Notes: generated by a model not told the origin, from the sequence alone. DNA of 13,574 bases from a bacterium (GCA_021812825.1 JAKAMO010000075.1:1-13574), one strand, 5' to 3'; positions 1 to 8,253 are shown, numbered from the stretch's first letter. Translations and numbers: made by a program.

Positions 1-1494
1 GAGAACAAGTTCAAGACCCTGACCGAGAAGTCCATGGTCGGGGTCTACCTCATCCAGGACGGCCGGTTCCGCTACGTGAACCCGGTGCTTTCGAAACTTC
101 TGGGCTACACGCAGGACGAGCTGCTGGCCTTATCCCCCGAGGACGTCATAGTACCGGAGGACTGGCCGCTGGTCAGGGAGAACCTCCGCCGGCGCATCGA
201 CGGAGAGATCGCGTCGCTCAGCTACGCCTTCCGCGGCCGGAAGAAGAGCGGGGAGATACTGCATGTAGAGGTCTTCGGCACCAGGATAGAATACCTGGGC
301 CGGCCCGCCGTGCTAGGCACACTGCTGGACCTGACGGAGCGCAGGCGCGAGCAGGAAGCCCTGCGCGAAAGCGAGGAGCTTTACCGCACGCTGGTGGACA
401 ACGCGCCGATCGGTATAGCCGTCTACCGCGACAACAAGCTCCTTTTCGCCAACCGCCAGATGCTCTCCATCGGCGGCCTGAAGGACCAGTCCTCCATTAT
501 AGGCCGCGACGTGCTGGACTTCGTGCACCCGGACTCCAGGGAACAGGCCGCTGCCCGCCTGCGCGAGATCTCAAAGAGCGGCAGGCCGCTCCCGCCGGCC
601 GACATAAAGATGCAGGTCCCCGGAGGAAAGATCTTCAATATGGAGGTGCTCTCCATCCCTATCTCCTACCAGGGCAAGGACTGCATCATGTCCCTCTTCG
701 AGGACGTGACAGCGCGCAAACAGGCCGAGAGCGAGCTGCGTAACGCCCACGATCTGCTGCTGGAGGCCAACTCCGGCCTGGAGAGGCGGGTAGAGGAGCG
801 CACGACCCAGCTGGCCGATCTGAACAAGGAGCTGGAGGCCTTCTCGTATTCCGCCGCCCACGACATGAAGGCGCCGCTGCGCCGCATCAACATCTTCGCC
901 GACCTGCTCGAGAAGGAGGCCGCGCCGGAGCTCAGGGAGGAACACCGCGCCACCATACGGATGATCCATAAGTCTGTGCTCCACATGACCAGCCTGGTGG
1001 AAGGCCTTCTGACACTTTCCACCGCCGGCCGCAGACAGCTGGACATGGCCGGCGTGGTCCTCTCCGAAATATTGGGAGAGGTGCTGGCGGATATAAAATC
1101 CGAGAACCCGGACAGGGAGATAGAGTGGCGCACCGAAGCCCTGCCGCAGGTGAAGTGCGACCGTGCGATGATAAAGCAGGTCTTCATCAACCTTCTGTCG
1201 AACGCCGTGAAGTACACCTCCTCCCGGCCGAAGGCGCAGATCGGGATATCCGCCAGCCGCGAAGGCGGCTTCCACGTGATCCGCGTGAGAGACAACGGCG
1301 TGGGCTTCCCCCCGCAGTACCGGGAGAAGGTGTTCGACGTCTTCCAGCGTCTTCACAAGGCGGAGGATTTCTCCGGGACCGGCATAGGGCTCTCCATAGC
1401 CAAGCGCATAATCGCCAGACACGGCGGCAGGATATGGGCCGAAGGCGAGCCGGGCAAGGGCGCTTCGTTCTGGTTCTCCCTGCCGGCCGAATGA
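1..1494 (+). CDS. PAS-PAS sensor histidine kinase, 5'-truncated by the window edge
   Basis: The frame is open from base 1, and the codons before the first ATG (34) already read as PAS sequence (FKTLTEKS), so the true start lies upstream. Two PAS domains are visible (about nt 1-345, with a PAC-like end LLDLTERR, and about nt 370-715). A coiled coil follows (ERRVEERTTQLADLNKELEA), then a HisKA H-box FSYSAAHDMKAPLRR with the phospho-accepting His at nt 859-861. An HATPase_c domain comes last, with N-box NLLSNAVKYT (nt 1189 on), G1 DNGVGF (nt 1291 on) and G2 GTGIGLSIA (nt 1375 on). All catalytic motifs are intact. The FSYSAAHDMKAPLRR H-box is typical of phytochrome-like PAS kinases. No transmembrane segment is seen in the visible part, so it is probably cytosolic, or anchored by the missing N-terminus. 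No partner with an output domain is adjacent; the receiver proteins further along are possible but unproven partners. The ligand is unknown. Confidence 0.95.
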   Translation, partial: ENKFKTLTEKSMVGVYLIQDGRFRYVNPVLSKLLGYTQDELLALSPEDVIVPEDWPLVRENLRRRIDGEIASLSYAFRGRKKSGEILHVEVFGTRIEYLGRPAVLGTLLDLTERRREQEALRESEELYRTLVDNAPIGIAVYRDNKLLFANRQMLSIGGLKDQSSIIGRDVLDFVHPDSREQAAARLREISKSGRPLPPADIKMQVPGGKIFNMEVLSIPISYQGKDCIMSLFEDVTARKQAESELRNAHDLLLEANSGLERRVEERTTQLADLNKELEAFSYSAAHDMKAPLRRINIFADLLEKEAAPELREEHRATIRMIHKSVLHMTSLVEGLLTLSTAGRRQLDMAGVVLSEILGEVLADIKSENPDREIEWRTEALPQVKCDRAMIKQVFINLLSNAVKYTSSRPKAQIGISASREGGFHVIRVRDNGVGFPPQYREKVFDVFQRLHKAEDFSGTGIGLSIAKRIIARHGGRIWAEGEPGKGASFWFSLPAE

Positions 1495-1504
1495 ACCGGC
1501 GGCA

Positions 1505-1533
1505 TTGATTTCCGGCGGGTCATTATGTAGTAT
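1505..1533 (+). promoter_or_regulatory. Putative promoter for the MltA gene, possibly leaderless
   Basis: TTGATT (1505-1510) and TAGTAT (1528-1533) are separated by 17 bases, each matching 4 of 6 sigma-70 consensus positions. The -10 hexamer ends only six bases before the ATG at 1540, which would put the transcription start at or next to the start codon. No Shine-Dalgarno sequence precedes that ATG, which fits a leaderless message. Inference from spacing only. Confidence 0.4.
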
Positions 1534-1539
1534 TGCCGT

Positions 1540-2808
1540 ATGAAGGCGGCCATCTTCCTGTCCCTGCTCCTCGCGCCCGCGGCGGCACCCTGCCAGACCG
1601 CCTGGTACAGCGCCGAGACTGAAACCCCGGCGTCCCCCGCCCCCGCAGCTCCAGCCGACACGCTGGATTCCTGCCCCAAGCTTCTGAGGCTCTCGCCCGC
1701 CGACGGTTACCCGGAAGCGCAGGCCGTGCGCGAGGTGTCCGCCGTGGACCCCTCGCTGCTGCCGCTGCCGGCCGACGACCTGGAGCGCCGTAGCCTGCTG
1801 GAGACGCTGGATACGGACCTGGACTACTGGAACTCCAGGCCGGACACGGCGAAGATAACCATAGGCCAGGACATTTTCGACGCGCCGCGTATGCGCCGCA
1901 CCATCAAGGCGCTTTTGGAGATATTCTCGGCGGAGATGCCGCCGGCGGACCTGTTGAACGCGCTCAAAAGCAGGTTCCGCGTCTACCGCGCCTCCGCCGA
2001 CGACGGCACCGGGAAGACCGTGATAACGGGCTACTACGAGGCCGGGCTGGACGTCTCCAGGACCCGGGACCAGGCCCACAAATATCCCATCCTGATGAAG
2101 CCGGCGGACCTGGTGAAGACCGCGCCCGACATGGGGGTGGACTTCGACTACGGCCGCTACGACGATACCGGCAGGCTGGTGCGCCACTACTCCACGGCCG
2201 AGATACACGCCGGGGCGCTGGACGGACGCGGCCTCGAGCTGGTCTGGTCGGAACACCCGTCGCGTATCATGCTGCTGCAGATCCAGGGCTCCGGCGTCCT
2301 GCGCTTCCCCGACGGGGACTACGCGCGCGTGGGCTTCGACGGGGCGAACGGCCACCCGTACCGCAGCGTGCAGAAGCTGCTGATGGACTGCGGCGAAGTC
2401 CCGGCCATGTCGTTCAAGGACTTCATAGCCTATCTCTCGTCGCAGGGTCCGCGCGAGGAGCGGCTTACCGACGTCAATCCCCGCTTCATCTTCTTCCGGC
2501 AGCGCCCGAAGGACAGCCGCCCCTACGGCGCGATCGGCCGCCAGCTCACCGCGGGGCGCTCGATAGCCATCGACCCCAAATACATACCGCTCGGCCTGTT
2601 CGGCCTGCTCAAGTCGAGGCGGCCCGTCGCCTCAGGAAGCCAGCTGACCTTCGCGGACTTCAACCGCTTCGTCTCCACCCACGACACGGGCTCGGCCATA
2701 CGCGGCCCCGGCCGCGTGGACCTGTTCTGGGGCACAGGCGAGACCGCCGAGACTGAGGCCTCTTCGATGAAAGCCCCGGGCGAGCTATACCTCTTCGTGG
2801 TCAAGTGA
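1540..2808 (+). CDS. mltA: MltA-family lytic murein transglycosylase with 3D domain
   Basis: A 422-residue exported enzyme predicted to cleave the MurNAc-GlcNAc bond of peptidoglycan, releasing 1,6-anhydro muropeptides in the periplasm. A signal peptide covers residues 1-20 (hydrophobic FLSLLLAPAAA). The Cys at 18 is preceded by Pro, so it is a poor lipobox and signal peptidase I cleavage is more likely. A low-complexity Ala/Pro segment follows (about 25-40). The MltA barrel spans about 160-320 (TGYYEAGLDVSRT, VWSEHPSRIMLLQIQGSG). The C-terminal 3D domain (about 330-422) shows GRQLTAGRSIAIDPKYIPLG, then HDTGSAIRGPGRVDLFWGTG. Asp382 and Asp394 are the expected conserved aspartates of the fold and active site. 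The gene starts 45 bases after the kinase stop. No Shine-Dalgarno is seen; this start is the only one that gives a signal peptide. E. coli MltA is a somewhat shorter lipoprotein; this one appears to be soluble. Confidence 0.9.
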   Translation: MKAAIFLSLLLAPAAAPCQTAWYSAETETPASPAPAAPADTLDSCPKLLRLSPADGYPEAQAVREVSAVDPSLLPLPADDLERRSLLETLDTDLDYWNSRPDTAKITIGQDIFDAPRMRRTIKALLEIFSAEMPPADLLNALKSRFRVYRASADDGTGKTVITGYYEAGLDVSRTRDQAHKYPILMKPADLVKTAPDMGVDFDYGRYDDTGRLVRHYSTAEIHAGALDGRGLELVWSEHPSRIMLLQIQGSGVLRFPDGDYARVGFDGANGHPYRSVQKLLMDCGEVPAMSFKDFIAYLSSQGPREERLTDVNPRFIFFRQRPKDSRPYGAIGRQLTAGRSIAIDPKYIPLGLFGLLKSRRPVASGSQLTFADFNRFVSTHDTGSAIRGPGRVDLFWGTGETAETEASSMKAPGELYLFVVK

Positions 2809-2844
2809 CCGCGCGACCCCGTTGACGCGTCAAGGAATCCCCCC

Positions 2845-2872
2845 TTGACAAATCAGGAATATCTGCTATACT
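2845..2872 (+). promoter_or_regulatory. Near-consensus sigma-70-type promoter
   Basis: TTGACA (2845-2850) is a perfect -35 hexamer. TATACT (2867-2872) matches 5 of 6 -10 positions, with a 16-base spacer; TACTAT at 2869 with an 18-base spacer is an alternative. It is one of the best promoter matches in the window, yet no coding sequence follows on this strand. The predicted start, about 2879-2880, coincides with the first base of a hairpin. Confidence 0.65.
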
Positions 2873-2878
2873 ATTTTC

Positions 2879-2923
2879 GGAGCGGAACACCTTATCGACG
2901 GTCGCTTTCCGCTCCTTTCTTTT
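2879..2923 (+). terminator. Intrinsic terminator-like hairpin downstream of mltA
   Basis: A nine-base-pair perfect stem (2879-2887 with 2907-2915) with a 19-base loop is followed by TTTCTTTT (2916-2923). The loop contains a small CGAC/GTCG self-complement. It has the form of a rho-independent terminator on the plus strand, about 70 bases after the mltA stop. Confidence 0.6.
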
Positions 2924-2934
2924 GAGGGAGACAG

Positions 2935-2969
2935 AGCGGCGCGGGCATGGGCCCGCGCCGCTGCGTTTT
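2935..2969 (+). terminator. Second GC-rich terminator-like hairpin
   Basis: A perfect 12-base-pair stem (2935-2946 with 2951-2962) around the loop ATGG is very stable. It is followed by GCG and then TTTT (2966-2969). The T-tract is short and displaced, so it may be a weak terminator or the 3' fold of a small RNA. Confidence 0.45.
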
Positions 2970-3019
2970 ATCAGTTTCCCCCTACTCTAGTAATATTTTA
3001 GGAGCCGCCAGGGACTGTC

Positions 3020-3196
3020 AAAAAATCCGAAATGAGCAAGGCTACCCGGCAGGACCGAGGGGCAGGATTAGCAAAACCGTCGTGAGGGCGAGGCTTGCAT
3101 AGCGCCGAGCCCGAATGCCGAGTGAGCGCACGGTGTGCGCGAACGCGTTTTGCGTTCCTGCCCCTCGGTCATGCCAACCGGAGGCTAGAGTTTTTT
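3020..3196. repeat. Palindromic, MITE-like intergenic element (candidate)
   Basis: GACCGAGGGGCAGGA (3053-3067) recurs perfectly inverted as TCCTGCCCCTCGGTC (3156-3170). The similarity continues outwards imperfectly: both arms carry CCGG, and then six A on the left (3020s) matches six T on the right (3191-3196). Between the arms are two smaller perfect hairpins, GCGCAC/GTGCGC (3126-3140) and GAACGC/GCGTTC (3141-3157). The right arm overlaps the last codons of the minus-strand methyltransferase gene. No transposase ORF is inside. It could be a dispersed palindromic repeat or a large 3' structure on the rlmB message; one copy cannot tell. Confidence 0.45.
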
Positions 3197-3913
3197 GGAA
3201 AGCTCGTAGAAGGCGACGGCCGCCGCGTTGCTGGCGTTCAGGCTCTCCACCCCGCCCTTCTGCGGGATGGACACTATCTCGTCGCAGTGCTCGCCCGTCT
3301 TCTGGTGCAGTCCCTCGCCCTCCGAGCCTATGATCATGAAAGCCGGCAGCGCGAAATCCACCTGCGGCAGGGGCTTGCCTCCCATGTCCAGCCCGTAGAC
3401 CCAGAAGCCCCTCTCCTTGAGCTTCAGGATGGTCTGGTTCAGATTGACCACCTCGACTACGTTCACGCGCTCCACCGCGCCGGAGGCCGCCTTCTGCGCC
3501 GCCGGAGTCAGCCCGGCGGACCTGCGCTCCGGCAGGACCACGGTGCTCACGCCGAAGCAGGCCGCCGAGCGTATGATCGCGCCCAGGTTCATCGGGTCGG
3601 TTATGCCGTCCAGGCCGGCCCAGACGGTCCGCTTCAGGTCCTTCTCCAGCTGCAGCGCCTCGTCGAGAGTCAGCTTGCGGGCAGGCTCCGCCTCTATGAC
3701 CACGCCCTGGTGAGCCGCGCCCTTGGCCAATTTCTCGATAGTCCGGGGATCGCAAAAATCCGGGGAAACCCCCTTGGAGCGGGCCAGCGCGGCCAGCCCG
3801 CGCACCCGCTGCCCGCTCTCGGCGCGCGAGATATAGAGCCGCAGAACCCGGCGGCGGCCGGCGGTCAGGATCTCCTCGGCGGTATTGACGCCGAACAAAA
3901 TTTCCGTGTTCAT
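3185..3913 (-). CDS. rlmB: RlmB/TrmH-family (SpoU) rRNA 2'-O-methyltransferase
   Basis: A 242-residue SPOUT-class methyltransferase, most like RlmB, which uses S-adenosylmethionine to methylate the 2'-O of G2251 in 23S rRNA. The N-terminal substrate-binding domain (about residues 4-76) begins with ILFGVNTAEEIL, typical of the family. The catalytic knot domain (about 95-240) carries all three signature motifs: DPMNLGAIIRSA (106-117, with Asn109 and Arg115), MIIGSEGEGL (193-202), and IPQKGGVESLNASNAAAVA (216-234, with Ser224, Asn226 and Ser228). The length is normal. The gene starts 16 bases after the stop of the upstream membrane-protein gene and is probably cotranscribed with it. A GGGGG stretch 12 bases before the ATG is at best a weak ribosome site. 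The exact target nucleotide cannot be settled from sequence, and TrmH-like tRNA activity is the alternative. Confidence 0.9.
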   Translation of the reverse strand: MNTEILFGVNTAEEILTAGRRRVLRLYISRAESGQRVRGLAALARSKGVSPDFCDPRTIEKLAKGAAHQGVVIEAEPARKLTLDEALQLEKDLKRTVWAGLDGITDPMNLGAIIRSAACFGVSTVVLPERRSAGLTPAAQKAASGAVERVNVVEVVNLNQTILKLKERGFWVYGLDMGGKPLPQVDFALPAFMIIGSEGEGLHQKTGEHCDEIVSIPQKGGVESLNASNAAAVAFYELSKKL

Positions 3914-3929
3914 AAAGCGAAGCCCCCGG

Positions 3930-5567
3930 TCAGAAAGGGGACGGGTAAGCGGTATCCTTCTCCCTAGAGATCACGTAGAGCACCGCGGCCAGTATCTGGG
4001 CGGGATGCCCCAGGCGGGCGAAGGCGAAATCCATGTGCACCTGGAACCTGTCGGAGGACGACGGGTCCAGGAACACGAAGCCGGCGCGCCTGTCCTGCGC
4101 AAAAATGCCGTAGCGGGAACGCAACGCGCCGCCGAGGCTGCCGAACAGCTTGCTGAGCAGGTAGCCCTTGGGGAAGTCGTCGCGTATCGAGAAGACCACC
4201 AGATTGTCCGTGTCCACGAACTCCCAGTAGCGGTACATGAACGTGCCCTTGCTGATAAGCCTGGCGACTTCCTTCCCGGCGCCGTCCTTTATCAGGCCGT
4301 AGGCCACCTCCGGACGGACCTCCATGACCAGATTGGACTGGGCGTCCATCAGTTGCAGCACCGGTTTGGCCGTGGCGTATTTGAACAGGCCGATCGCCAG
4401 CGGAACGGCGAAAACGGTCTCCGGGAAGGAGGCCAGGCCGCGGCCGAGCAGCGGGACCTTCAGCAGGGCATTGGTAACGGCCGGGCCGTAGCCTACAGCG
4501 GCGAGCAGGCTCCAGACCACGTGGAAGAAGATCGCCCCGTAGACGCCGGCGGCGATATAAGCGCCGTGCTCGGAGACGTACTCCGCCATCAGCTTCTGCC
4601 TCTGGCGGGTGACCACCTGGTACATGGACTCGCTGGCCGAAGAGAACCTGGTGATCAGGAACGGGAAGAAGAAGTCGGGCGGAACATCGGCAGGCGGAGG
4701 AGGGAGTTTGGGGTTCTGGTACACGGAGGCCGCACCCCTGGCCACGAAGGTCCCCGCCACCCAGAGGGCTATCAGAGCGCCCCAGAAGACCGCCGGCAGG
4801 GGCGCGCGCGGCACGTACGGCGGCTGGCCGGAATCGCCCTCCTTCTTCTTAGCCAGCTCGGCCAGGAAATTCTGGGCCGCGCTCCCCGCCGCCGCGGCTA
4901 TCGCGCCGCTGGAAGGCCCCACCGCAGCGGCCGCCTCCGAAGAGGAGGGAACCGCGAAGGCGTTCAGGATGGATTCCGTGGAGCCGGCCACGGTCTCGGT
5001 GGAACCCTCCGGAGACTCCTCCTTGAAGACCTGGGAACTCTCGTCCTCCTCTTTCGCGCGCTTCCGGCGCACCACCTTCACCTTCTTCGGCTTCGGGACC
5101 TCTATTTTCTCGCCCGGCTTGCGGACGCTATAGAGCATGGACCGGAAATCCCCGTCCGACATGCCCTTGGCGGACACGGCGTAGGAGGCCGAATTGTACG
5201 TGAAGAACGCTATATAGGCCGGTTCTCCCATAGATTCGTAGGAAGTGTAGTAGGCGGCGCCGACGCCGCGGATGCTGACCGGCCTCACGTCGCCGGAGAG
5301 CGTAGTGCCCTTGGAACGCAGCGAGTCCACCTGTTCCTTGACGCGGGCCTTCAGATAGTAGTCGCCCAGCTCCGACTCCTGCCTGGAGAACTCCACGAAA
5401 TTCTTCGCCCTCTCCAGCTTCAGCGTCACGGAGGGATCGTCGCTCTTGCCCGGAGCCCACCCGGCCGGGAAGTCCACGGCTATGGTTTCGCCCTTGTCCT
5501 TGAACTCGCCGGGGAAGGCGGCCAGGGGCAGCATGAGCAGCAGGGAGAGAGTGGCTATATTTCGCAT
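3930..5567 (-). CDS. Unknown exported membrane protein: PsbP-like N-terminus, three TM, possible tubby/scramblase-like C-terminus
   Basis: 545 residues, not recognised as a named family. A signal peptide (1-19, LSLLLMLPLAAF) is followed by a domain (about 21-150) whose pattern, EFKDKGETIAVDFPAGW with alternating strands, resembles PsbP/DcrB-type lipid- or cofactor-binding folds. A very basic segment (158-172, PKPKKVKVVRRKRAK), an acidic and Ser/Ala-rich linker, and a Pro-rich patch flank a first membrane helix (about 257-277). Two more hydrophobic segments lie near 337-360 and 383-398. The C-terminal 130 residues (LQLMDAQSNLVMEVRPE ... YRYWEFVDTDNLVVFSIRDD ... QILAAVLYVISREKD) have the rhythm of LURP1/scramblase (tubby-like) domains. 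That is inference by eye. It lies upstream of rlmB with 16 bases between. A conserved envelope-lipid role is conceivable but unproven. Confidence 0.8.
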   Translation of the reverse strand: MRNIATLSLLLMLPLAAFPGEFKDKGETIAVDFPAGWAPGKSDDPSVTLKLERAKNFVEFSRQESELGDYYLKARVKEQVDSLRSKGTTLSGDVRPVSIRGVGAAYYTSYESMGEPAYIAFFTYNSASYAVSAKGMSDGDFRSMLYSVRKPGEKIEVPKPKKVKVVRRKRAKEEDESSQVFKEESPEGSTETVAGSTESILNAFAVPSSSEAAAAVGPSSGAIAAAAGSAAQNFLAELAKKKEGDSGQPPYVPRAPLPAVFWGALIALWVAGTFVARGAASVYQNPKLPPPPADVPPDFFFPFLITRFSSASESMYQVVTRQRQKLMAEYVSEHGAYIAAGVYGAIFFHVVWSLLAAVGYGPAVTNALLKVPLLGRGLASFPETVFAVPLAIGLFKYATAKPVLQLMDAQSNLVMEVRPEVAYGLIKDGAGKEVARLISKGTFMYRYWEFVDTDNLVVFSIRDDFPKGYLLSKLFGSLGGALRSRYGIFAQDRRAGFVFLDPSSSDRFQVHMDFAFARLGHPAQILAAVLYVISREKDTAYPSPF

Positions 5568-5598
5568 GACGCGTTCACGCCGTTAAAAGCGCGGTTAT

Positions 5599-5626
5599 AG
5601 TATAGAAAATTATATAACAGGCGCAA
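5599..5626 (-). promoter_or_regulatory. Putative promoter for the membrane protein-rlmB pair
   Basis: On the minus strand TTGCGC (5626-5621) and TATACT (5604-5599) are 16 bases apart in an AT-rich patch that stands out from the surrounding GC-rich DNA. An extra TATAAT (5614-5609) lies within the spacer. The start would lie about 25 bases upstream of the ATG at 5567. No Shine-Dalgarno sequence is evident in that leader. Confidence 0.45.
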
Positions 5627-5648
5627 ATCAAGAAAAACTCAAGTGCGT

Positions 5649-6668
5649 TCAGTGCGAGTGGCGGTGATGGGGATCCGGCATGTGCGCATGCTCATGCGCC
5701 AGTTCCCCGTGGCTGTGCCGGTGGGAATGCGGCCCGTCCGGACTGGCCTCATGCTCGTGGCCGTGATGCAGGTCGTCGTGGGTATGAACATGGTCGTGCT
5801 CCATGGCCTCGTGGCGGTGCGGATGGGCGTGGGCCTCCAGCGCCAGGACCAGGAAAGCGGGCAGCATCAGCGCCCCGGACAGGACCAGGCGCCAGCCCAG
5901 CGGCTCGCCGAACGCCGCCACCCCCAGCGCAGCGCCGATGAACGGATACGCCCCGAAAAAAGCGCCGGCCCGGGAAGCCCCGAGCCCCCGCATGGCCCGG
6001 ATAAAGAACACGAGACTGACACCGTAGCTCAGCGCGCCGAGCAGCAGCGCCGCGGCGGCCCAGCCCGCAGTCGGCAGCCCGCCGGGAGAGGCCAGCGCCA
6101 GCGCGCCGTTTATCAGCCCGCCGGCCAGACCCTTTATGCTGCCTATGGCCACCGGGTCCTTCAGCGAGATCCTGGCCGTCAGGTTATTGTCCACCCCCCA
6201 CATCAGGGCCGCCGCCAGCACCAGCCCGGCGCCCCAGCCCATCCCGCCTCCACCTTCCCAGGAAAGGACCGCCCCGCCGGCAGTGATCAGGGCGGCCGCC
6301 AGCCACAGCCGCCAGCCGCCCTGCTCCCTGAAGACCAGCACCGCTATCAGCGAGGTGAAGACCAGCTCGGAATTGAGCAGCATCGAGGCGGAGGAGGAAG
6401 ACGTGCGCGCCAGCCCGGTGAACAGCAGCAGCGGCGCCAGCACGCCGCCCGCGACCGCGAAGCCTGCGACGAACGGCAGGTCCCGCCTCTCCAGGCGCGC
6501 CTCGCCGGCGCGGCCCGAGGCCAGCCTCCAGGCGAGCAGGCCGAGCCCGCTGCCCAGGTAGCACAGCGACGACAGCTCCAGCGGGCCCATATGCTCCAGC
6601 AGCGCCTTGCCGGCCGGGATCGAGACCGCGAACAGCAGCGCTGCCAGCGAAGCGGAGAGATATTCCAT
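5649..6668 (-). CDS. EamA/DMT-family permease with a histidine-rich C-terminal tail
   Basis: 339 residues. About ten hydrophobic helices in two EamA repeats (about 1-137 and 144-277) identify a drug/metabolite-transporter superfamily permease of the inner membrane. The first repeat contains SSASMLLNSELVFTSLIAVLVFRE, and the second contains GAFFGAYPFIGAALGVAAFGE, both typical repeat-ending signatures with the conserved Glu. Residues 280-339 form a hydrophilic tail with 23 histidines in 60, in alternating HxH patterns, ending HHRHSH. Such tails bind Zn, Ni, Co or Cu in other transporters. EamA proteins with a similar HxH tail exist in other bacteria, from memory. Substrate unknown; metal or metal-complex efflux or sensing is an inference. 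No clear Shine-Dalgarno precedes the ATG. The stop lies 81 bases before the next leftward gene. Confidence 0.9.
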   Translation of the reverse strand: MEYLSASLAALLFAVSIPAGKALLEHMGPLELSSLCYLGSGLGLLAWRLASGRAGEARLERRDLPFVAGFAVAGGVLAPLLLFTGLARTSSSSASMLLNSELVFTSLIAVLVFREQGGWRLWLAAALITAGGAVLSWEGGGGMGWGAGLVLAAALMWGVDNNLTARISLKDPVAIGSIKGLAGGLINGALALASPGGLPTAGWAAAALLLGALSYGVSLVFFIRAMRGLGASRAGAFFGAYPFIGAALGVAAFGEPLGWRLVLSGALMLPAFLVLALEAHAHPHRHEAMEHDHVHTHDDLHHGHEHEASPDGPHSHRHSHGELAHEHAHMPDPHHRHSH

Positions 6669-6675
6669 GCCTGTT

Positions 6676-6681
6676 ATTGTA
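6676..6681 (-). promoter_or_regulatory. Possible -10 element for the EamA gene
   Basis: TACAAT on the minus strand (5 of 6 match) ends seven bases before the ATG at 6668, again suggesting a very short or absent leader, as for mltA. No good -35 hexamer is found 16-18 bases upstream, so this is weak. Confidence 0.3.
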
Positions 6682-6753
6682 CCTTAAACCGGGCTGCTGG
6701 CGGACCTTCAGCGGGGACTGATTTTTCGTCGTGAAAGCATTGACTTCCGTGTG

Positions 6754-8233
<1,480 letters not shown>

Positions 8234-8253
8234 GCCCCGCCTTGAGCCTGAAG

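Larger units (their letters stand above)
2879..2970 (+). ncRNA. Candidate small RNA of two hairpins
   Basis: A transcript from the promoter at 2845-2872 would begin on GGAGCGGAA (2879-2887), which pairs perfectly with TTCCGCTCC (2907-2915) and is followed by TTTCTTTT. A second stem, AGCGGCGCGGGC (2935-2946) with GCCCGCGCCGCT (2951-2962), has a four-base loop and then GCGTTTTA. The product would be about 45 nt if it ends at the first hairpin, or about 90 nt if at the second. It does not show the SRP core motif or anything I recognise as 6S or tmRNA. The first hairpin may instead simply terminate mltA transcription; the promoter between them is what argues for a separate RNA. Confidence 0.4.
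2809..3184. other. Non-coding stretch of 376 bases with promoter, hairpins and palindromic element
   Basis: No convincing gene lies between the MltA stop and the end of the minus-strand methyltransferase gene. In order it holds a near-consensus promoter (2845-2872), a terminator-like hairpin with T-tract (2879-2923), a second GC-rich hairpin followed by four T (2935-2969), an AT-rich patch (about 2985-3003), and a palindromic block (about 3020-3196) that runs into the methyltransferase stop codon. These are listed separately. Confidence 0.8.

Noticed and set aside
1591..1593. Cys18 of the MltA protein as a lipoprotein lipidation site
   Set aside because: The residue before it is Pro (AAPC), which does not fit the lipobox consensus with Gly/Ala/Ser at -1.
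571..2355. 594-residue minus-strand open frame opposite the kinase and mltA
   Set aside because: It lies antisense to two genes with clear catalytic motifs; its translation is His/Arg/Gly-rich with no domain, as expected from the complement of GC-rich codons.
3020..3196. CRISPR array or insertion sequence
   Set aside because: There are no regularly spaced direct repeats and no transposase; it is a single palindromic block.
3885..5600. 571-residue plus-strand open frame
   Set aside because: Antisense shadow of the membrane-protein gene, which has a signal peptide and TM segments on the other strand; the shadow is Arg/His/Gly-rich with no motif.
5643..6734. 363-residue plus-strand open frame
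   Set aside because: Antisense to the EamA permease; Gln/Arg-rich composition typical of a shadow.
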